Below, piece after piece: positions 37,101 to 40,472 of a stretch of 40,472 bases of DNA. The position numbers were made by a program, and so were the translations under genes. The notes under the pieces were generated by a model, which was not told the DNA's origin, ran no database searches, and saw only the letters and a program-made list of their open reading frames with translations. The stretch comes from Nemertoderma westbladi (Eukaryota; Xenacoelomorpha; Nemertodermatida; Nemertodermatidae): contig JAUCBJ010000761.1 in assembly GCA_032718475.1 (NCBI GenBank), forward strand, positions 1-40,472, written 5' to 3'. How positions within the stretch are numbered: position 1 is the first letter of the stretch; the number at the start of each line of letters is the position of its first letter.

Positions 37101-39870
37101 ACTTCATCGCCAAATGTCTCTAAGTCGAACCTAAATGTGCTTCTGGCACGAGCTGTGCCACCATAATTCACTGGCTTAGCTAATTTCCGCAATATATCTT
37201 CATAGCTGTGGGTAGCAGACCGTGGGGGTCCAACAGAACAATGCTCACTGTGTCACTCAGCTTAATACTTGATTTAATTCTTTCACCATATTCGACCACA
37301 ACCTCATGCACATCCGGTTTCACTGCTTGAGTTCTTGAAACAATACTTCTATTATTAACGGATAATAACAGCCAGTCACCTGGATTTATGTCACGGCTAA
37401 CTTCCGAGATATCACTATCATATTCCACGTCGCCCACAGAATCCTCAACTTCAACAATCGAAGATTCAGTGTTGCTACTACTATCACACTCGCCACTGTG
37501 TCCAGCGACATCCTCAGTGGTCCCGCCTGCAACCTCTCCACTAGTGCTGTTCGACGCTGAAGAACTATGACCTGGAAGATCACTTACTTGGACAGATTTT
37601 CCAGGTATGATCTTACCACGTTTCTTTGACTGAGGCTTTGGTGGTCCAATATGTTGAACAAGCAGGTCGGCAACTGTCTCACCCAACACCGCTCTTACGG
37701 ATTCTTCACCAGTATCCTCCGGTGGTAAACGTTTCAGAACCTGGGCGCTGTCCACTGGGTGTAACCCACAAGCTTTGAATCCAGCAATCATGTTCTTACC
37801 ACAGTTCGAATATCGGTTGAGTACGCGATTTAAAAGACTAGGAAAGATGGTCTTCGGAATGCTCCCTTGCGTTCTTGATTCCATTCGCCATTCCAACAAA
37901 GCTGATCGCCACACCTTCTTTAACGGTCCGAATACACTAACATCAAGAGGCTGGAGTAGGTGTGTCGAATTAGGAATTAGGCTTTCAAACAGGATGTTGT
38001 TCGTAACACAGCAATTGATAACAGTTTCCGAGAAGTGGCTACCTAGGTTATCTCCCACAATCATTTTCTTAACAGGTAGAACTACAGGAGCCCCACTCGA
38101 TACCAAATTATTCTCCAGGTTCTTAACGAGCGGTAAAAGTACAGAATGAAACCATACCTCAAACGTACATCCATCAAACCATCCAGATTTAGTCGCCTCG
38201 TAAACTGCTCCACGGGGACCATTAACAGTCCACTCTGACCACAGGTTTAGTGCCTTGTATACAATCATCGGAGGGCACATCTCACCAATAGCATTGCCAC
38301 ACATCATAAAACTAGTTGACATTTTTGAGTGATCTATTTTCGCTTCGACGCGACGCAAACCTCGTCGAACTATGCATTCCTTATCAGCGGGAGAATCCAC
38401 CACGCAGAGCTCATCGTAATTAAATAGAAACTGGGGCTGGATATCCTGAACTTCCCCCTTGTAGTGCCCAAAAAACTCCTTGACAGCCTGGCAGTTAACA
38501 GGAACTCGGGCAGGTTTAACTTTATCCGCAAATCTCTTTGTAAGGTTGTTCCGATTCATAAATCCCTTCAACCAATCTTTACCAGGAGAATTGTTCGCAA
38601 ATCTCGTGGTTCGCTTCTTCTTGTCGATATAATTTTTTACAAGATGTTTAACATCTTCACCTGTAAGAGGGAACTTCCAGTCGGTTAGATGGTTCAAAGA
38701 TTTAACAATCATTTGCTCTGCAATGGTTTCAAGAACCGGCTGCCCACCCAGCTTCTTTTCCGAATTAACGCCATTCGCCGAGCGCCACAGTGTTCCAAAG
38801 GGAATCTTAAATTCCTTATGAGCCCTATAGATTTTCTTTCCTGATTTGATAGCTTGTAGTGCGGCATCTAAATCACTAGCATTATAATTAGTTTTGTATC
38901 CTCTTGCCCCGTTTTTTCTACAATATTTAGTCATATTAGGCTAACATAAATACAATTCAAAATTAGGTAGTAAAATTTTGTAACTAAATTTAGCAAAAAG
39001 TAAGCCTATGGTTAAATTCTTAAATAATCATTAAATTAGATATAAATACAGATTTGGACCTATGAAAATATATGTAATTTACTGTATCATCGCTAAAAAT
39101 ACATTTACACCGTTCATGGAGCAGAAAATGCAATTTTACTTAACACCAGTTTATAATCAGCAGTGCTCCATTTCAACACCAGTTAAAATTGACCATTTCA
39201 AACTTGCCTCCACGCCTGCACTGCTAAACAGTTACTATAGCCATCCATTAGTCCTGTGGCAAAGCTGTGGATATCACTTGGCTCTGATTGGCTAGAATTC
39301 TTAACTTCACTCTCTCAGGAACTCATTATCCAAGTCCCCTCCAATATCCAAGTCACCCGCTTTGACGGTATATAATATAATAATTAATCATTAGATTTCA
39401 AATTTAAAATAATTCAAAATTAGGTAGAAGGTTGTGTCTTCTATAACCAACATTATAACATTTATATTATATTGCCTATCAATATTTTATTTACTTTCAG
39501 TCCTTTATGTGAAGAACCCAGCAGCATATTTTGCAGAGCGTCTCAACAGAGCCATCCGACACGGTGATAGAGAAACGATTGTACGAGTTTTGGTTACCAG
39601 ATTCGAGGTAGACCTCTCGATTATTATTCGTTTGTTAATAAATATTTTACCCGATATATCAGCATTATTGGTCCTACAGTACCGGTACCTAATATGAATC
39701 AATTTATGCAACATAATAAATTCACCGATTAATATTATATATTTTAGGAGAATTTAGTTCAAATAAAGAAGACATATCATTCCTTATATGGGCATTCATT
39801 CATCAATGATCTAGAGACAATAGAATTGAGTGAAGGGAAGAAGATATTATTAGCTATAACAGGCGAATAA
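33897..39870 (+). CDS. Annexin, six exons (initiating exon not found)
   Basis: Six exons join in frame into about 334 residues covering all four annexin repeats: 33897-34145, 34808-35006, 35901-36028, 36307-36505, 39501-39607 and 39748-39870 (stop). Phases fit at every junction (0, 1, 0, 1, 0). Typical annexin motifs are present, such as SKRSNEQRLKLVHGYRNAY in repeat 1, VIEIVCSRTSHQI in repeat 2, TDESIFSRILATRSIPQLR in repeat 3, and KNPAAYFAERLNRAI plus the C-terminal KKILLAITGE in repeat 4. Annexins bind acidic membranes through calcium. Here the calcium-loop GxGT motifs are poorly kept: DSGT in repeat 1, KQSQLDS in repeat 2, TWSTDE in repeat 3 and RHGDRET in repeat 4. The fourth intron carries a pogo transposon and the second a minisatellite. 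The start Met must lie on an upstream exon. The second donor (CAAG|GTTGGA) is weak. Confidence 0.88.
34592..34670 (+). repeat. tRNA-like sequence in annexin intron 1
   Basis: GTGGCTCAGTTGGCAGAGCG is a near-perfect tRNA D-arm/A box, with a plausible anticodon loop CTTGGAA (anticodon TGG, proline) and GAGTTCAATCCC as a B box. The T stem and acceptor stem do not pair well, so it looks like a tRNA pseudogene or SINE head. Confidence 0.45.
34808..35006 (+). CDS. Annexin exon B (repeat 2)
   Basis: Acceptor TTTCGCAG at 34807, 66 codons plus one base. Encodes DLIESLHYHLPNDG to SSIAQCYKQ. Donor CAAG|GTTGGA is weak but gives the phase (1) needed to join exon C as Q-E-Y-G-R-S. Confidence 0.8.
35192..35918 (+). 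repeat. 17-unit minisatellite made of the annexin exon C acceptor
   Basis: Units start at 35192, 35234, 35276, 35323, 35365, 35407, 35449, 35491, 35533, 35575, 35622, 35664, 35706, 35753, 35795, 35837 and 35879. Fourteen are 42 bp; three (at 35276, 35575 and 35706) are 47 bp through an extra TGTAC. Every unit contains the acceptor and exon start of exon C, for example TTAG then AATATGGGCGATCGTT. The last unit holds the real acceptor. Confidence 0.95.
35901..36028 (+). CDS. Annexin exon C (end of repeat 2, start of linker)
   Basis: Acceptor CATTTAG at 35900, inside the last minisatellite unit. Joined in phase 1 to exon B it reads EYGRSFVKDCTKKLDGFYKE then FIVAVLLGSRDD, a clear annexin match. 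The donor GGAAGAAGG|GTAAGT is strong. Confidence 0.85.
36307..36505 (+). CDS. Annexin exon D (repeat 3)
   Basis: Acceptor ATTTAG at 36306. 66 codons plus one base, from DAEGLYAIGEE to KKGLKAF. Donor TTCG|GTGAGT, phase 1. Confidence 0.85.
36714..36738. repeat. Left terminal inverted repeat of the pogo element
   Basis: 24 bp at 36715-36738, matching the reverse complement of 39345-39368 at 23 of 24 positions. The base before is part of the flanking TA. Confidence 0.9.
36715..39368 (-). mobile_element. pogo/Tigger-type DNA transposon in annexin intron 4
   Basis: Bounded by 24-bp terminal inverted repeats, 36715-36738 and 39345-39368, with one mismatch (CCGTCA, A or G, AGCGGGTGACTTGGATA). A TA dinucleotide flanks each side (36713-36714 and 39369-39370), the expected Tc1/mariner-pogo target-site duplication. 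Total 2654 bp with one intact transposase frame on the minus strand. Extra copies of the inner terminal-repeat half, TATCCAAGTC, lie at 36894-36903, 36919-36928 (inverted) and 39327-39336. Confidence 0.93.
37180..38934 (-). CDS. pogo/Tigger transposase (psq HTH, CENP-B-type DNA binding, DDE_1)
   Basis: An unbroken 584-codon frame. Residues about 12-60 form a psq-type helix-turn-helix (NASDLDAALQAIKSGKKIYR). About 65-150 form a CENP-B/Tc5-type DNA-binding domain (GKDWLKGFMNRNNLTKRFAD). About 165-380 form the DDE_1 catalytic domain with Asp174 in FNYDE, Asp295 in VGDNLGSH and Asp331 in QPLDVSVFGPLKK, a DD35D spacing. The rest is an acidic Ser/Glu-rich tail. All three catalytic Asp are present, with no stop or frameshift. 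Its function is to cut and paste the element at TA sites, acting on the terminal repeats that flank it. The ATG at 38934 precedes the psq domain directly. Confidence 0.93.
   Translation of the reverse strand: MTKYCRKNGARGYKTNYNASDLDAALQAIKSGKKIYRAHKEFKIPFGTLWRSANGVNSEKKLGGQPVLETIAEQMIVKSLNHLTDWKFPLTGEDVKHLVKNYIDKKKRTTRFANNSPGKDWLKGFMNRNNLTKRFADKVKPARVPVNCQAVKEFFGHYKGEVQDIQPQFLFNYDELCVVDSPADKECIVRRGLRRVEAKIDHSKMSTSFMMCGNAIGEMCPPMIVYKALNLWSEWTVNGPRGAVYEATKSGWFDGCTFEVWFHSVLLPLVKNLENNLVSSGAPVVLPVKKMIVGDNLGSHFSETVINCCVTNNILFESLIPNSTHLLQPLDVSVFGPLKKVWRSALLEWRMESRTQGSIPKTIFPSLLNRVLNRYSNCGKNMIAGFKACGLHPVDSAQVLKRLPPEDTGEESVRAVLGETVADLLVQHIGPPKPQSKKRGKIIPGKSVQVSDLPGHSSSASNSTSGEVAGGTTEDVAGHSGECDSSSNTESSIVEVEDSVGDVEYDSDISEVSRDINPGDWLLLSVNNRSIVSRTQAVKPDVHEVVVEYGERIKSSIKLSDTVSIVLLDPHGLLPTAMKIYCGN
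39345..39370. repeat. Right terminal inverted repeat of the pogo element
   Basis: 24 bp at 39345-39368, partner of 36715-36738, followed by the TA target-site duplication. Confidence 0.9.
39501..39607 (+). CDS. Annexin exon E (repeat 4, first part)
   Basis: Acceptor TACTTTCAG at 39500, with phase 1 from exon D (V-L-Y-V-K-N-P-A-A-Y-F-A-E). Donor GAG|GTAGAC at 39607, phase 0. The GxGT loop of this repeat is shortened to RHGDRET. Confidence 0.85.
39748..39870 (+). CDS. Annexin exon F (C terminus)
   Basis: Acceptor ATTTTAG at 39747; encodes ENLVQIKKTYHSLYG through KKILLAITGE and TAA at 39868-39870. Lengths align exactly to the usual annexin repeat-4 register. The stop lies inside an AATAAA hexamer (39866-39871), which is probably accidental. 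Confidence 0.88.
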   Translation, partial: ENLVQIKKTYHSLYGHSFINDLETIELSEGKKILLAITGE

Positions 39871-40472
39871 ACCATTACATGGCCAAAACACTGCAATTTA
39901 TTGAGAATATTATGTTTACTCTTATTAATTATTATTTATATTAGTTAGTATTTTTGTAGAAACAGTGAGTTTATAACCACTTGGTAGAATTTATTCTTAG
40001 CTCTTGAAAAACTAAATTTATTAGTGTAAATCCGGATCGTGCACACGGCGATTGCAAAATGTTAAAAATATTATTTGCTCTACAATGTGTCGCCAAAAAT
40101 ACAGCCCGAGCCGATCACCTCACACCCCCAAGTTGCAAAACTTGTCCTATATTTATACATTTTTTATTCATTATTTTTTATTTTTATTTTTATGTCGCAT
40201 TTGTACATTTCTACAGTATTAATTTGTGCCGGTTCCCATTGTAAATCTTTTCTTATGTCTATATAAAACTTTTCGGGCTGTAAAAGTAGTTAATGTTATT
40301 ATTATTACTGTTATAAAAGGAATGTTATTACTGTAGCTTTAAATAATAATTTATCGTAAAATTATTTTTAATAACCACTGCTCGTACAGTATTACTGATA
40401 AAAATCGAACTATAAATAATTATGACACTATTATATTTAACATAATTGTAAGACCAGTTACAAACAATTAAT
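39871..40472. other. Downstream of annexin, no gene seen
   Basis: AT-rich; short overlapping frames at 40059-40266 show no similarity. No strong polyadenylation signal apart from weak AT-rich variants. Confidence 0.4.

Noticed and set aside
39866-39871. AATAAA overlapping the annexin stop as a polyadenylation signal
   Set aside because: Cleavage there would leave almost no 3' UTR; most likely a coincidence of GAA TAA A.

Overview
The window is nuclear DNA of an invertebrate animal, probably marine. It is AT-rich, sparse in genes and crowded with transposons. It carries recognisable animal genes (AUP1, TATDN3, an annexin with GT-AG introns) among BEL/Pao, CR1-like and AP-endonuclease LINE, hAT and pogo elements. 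The species cannot be fixed from the sequence. A feature of this genome is the 8-bp palindrome TAGGCCTA, found 19 times.

Layout. 1-2774 (-): open 5' part of a BEL/Pao-type gag running off the left edge, followed by its leader/LTR-like DNA to about 5.5 kb (six TACCGGTA palindromes, one 288-bp tandem duplication). 5.5-7.6 kb: intergenic repeats. 7607-8791 (+): AUP1 in one exon. 8.8-12.9 kb: repeats, a 5'-truncated LINE with target-site duplication, a SINE-like tRNA head, two perfect palindromes. 12892-13758 (+): TATDN3 in one exon. 13.8-21.2 kb: LINE fragments, dispersed repeat pairs, a foldback, a 54-bp in-frame tandem repeat. 21232-25047 (-): a 1271-residue TPR / beta-helix / DUF4470-like protein in one exon. 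25.2-29.9 kb (-): a broken endonuclease-RT LINE carrying a 1371-bp hAT-like element with 8-bp target-site duplication. 30-33.6 kb: AT-rich repeats, CR1-like fragments, palindromic minisatellite. 33897-39870 (+): six exons of an annexin gene whose second intron ends in a 17-unit minisatellite made of its own splice acceptor plus exon start, and whose fourth intron holds an apparently intact pogo/Tigger transposon (36715-39368).

The host genes share no obvious pathway: AUP1 acts in ER/lipid-droplet quality control, TATDN3 is a metal-dependent hydrolase, annexin binds membranes, and the DUF4470-like protein is uncharacterised. There is no operon. The most interesting structures are the annexin acceptor minisatellite, the large TPR/beta-helix/DUF4470-like gene with a 49-bp piece of a near-identical sequence 13 kb away, and the well-preserved pogo and hAT insertions.
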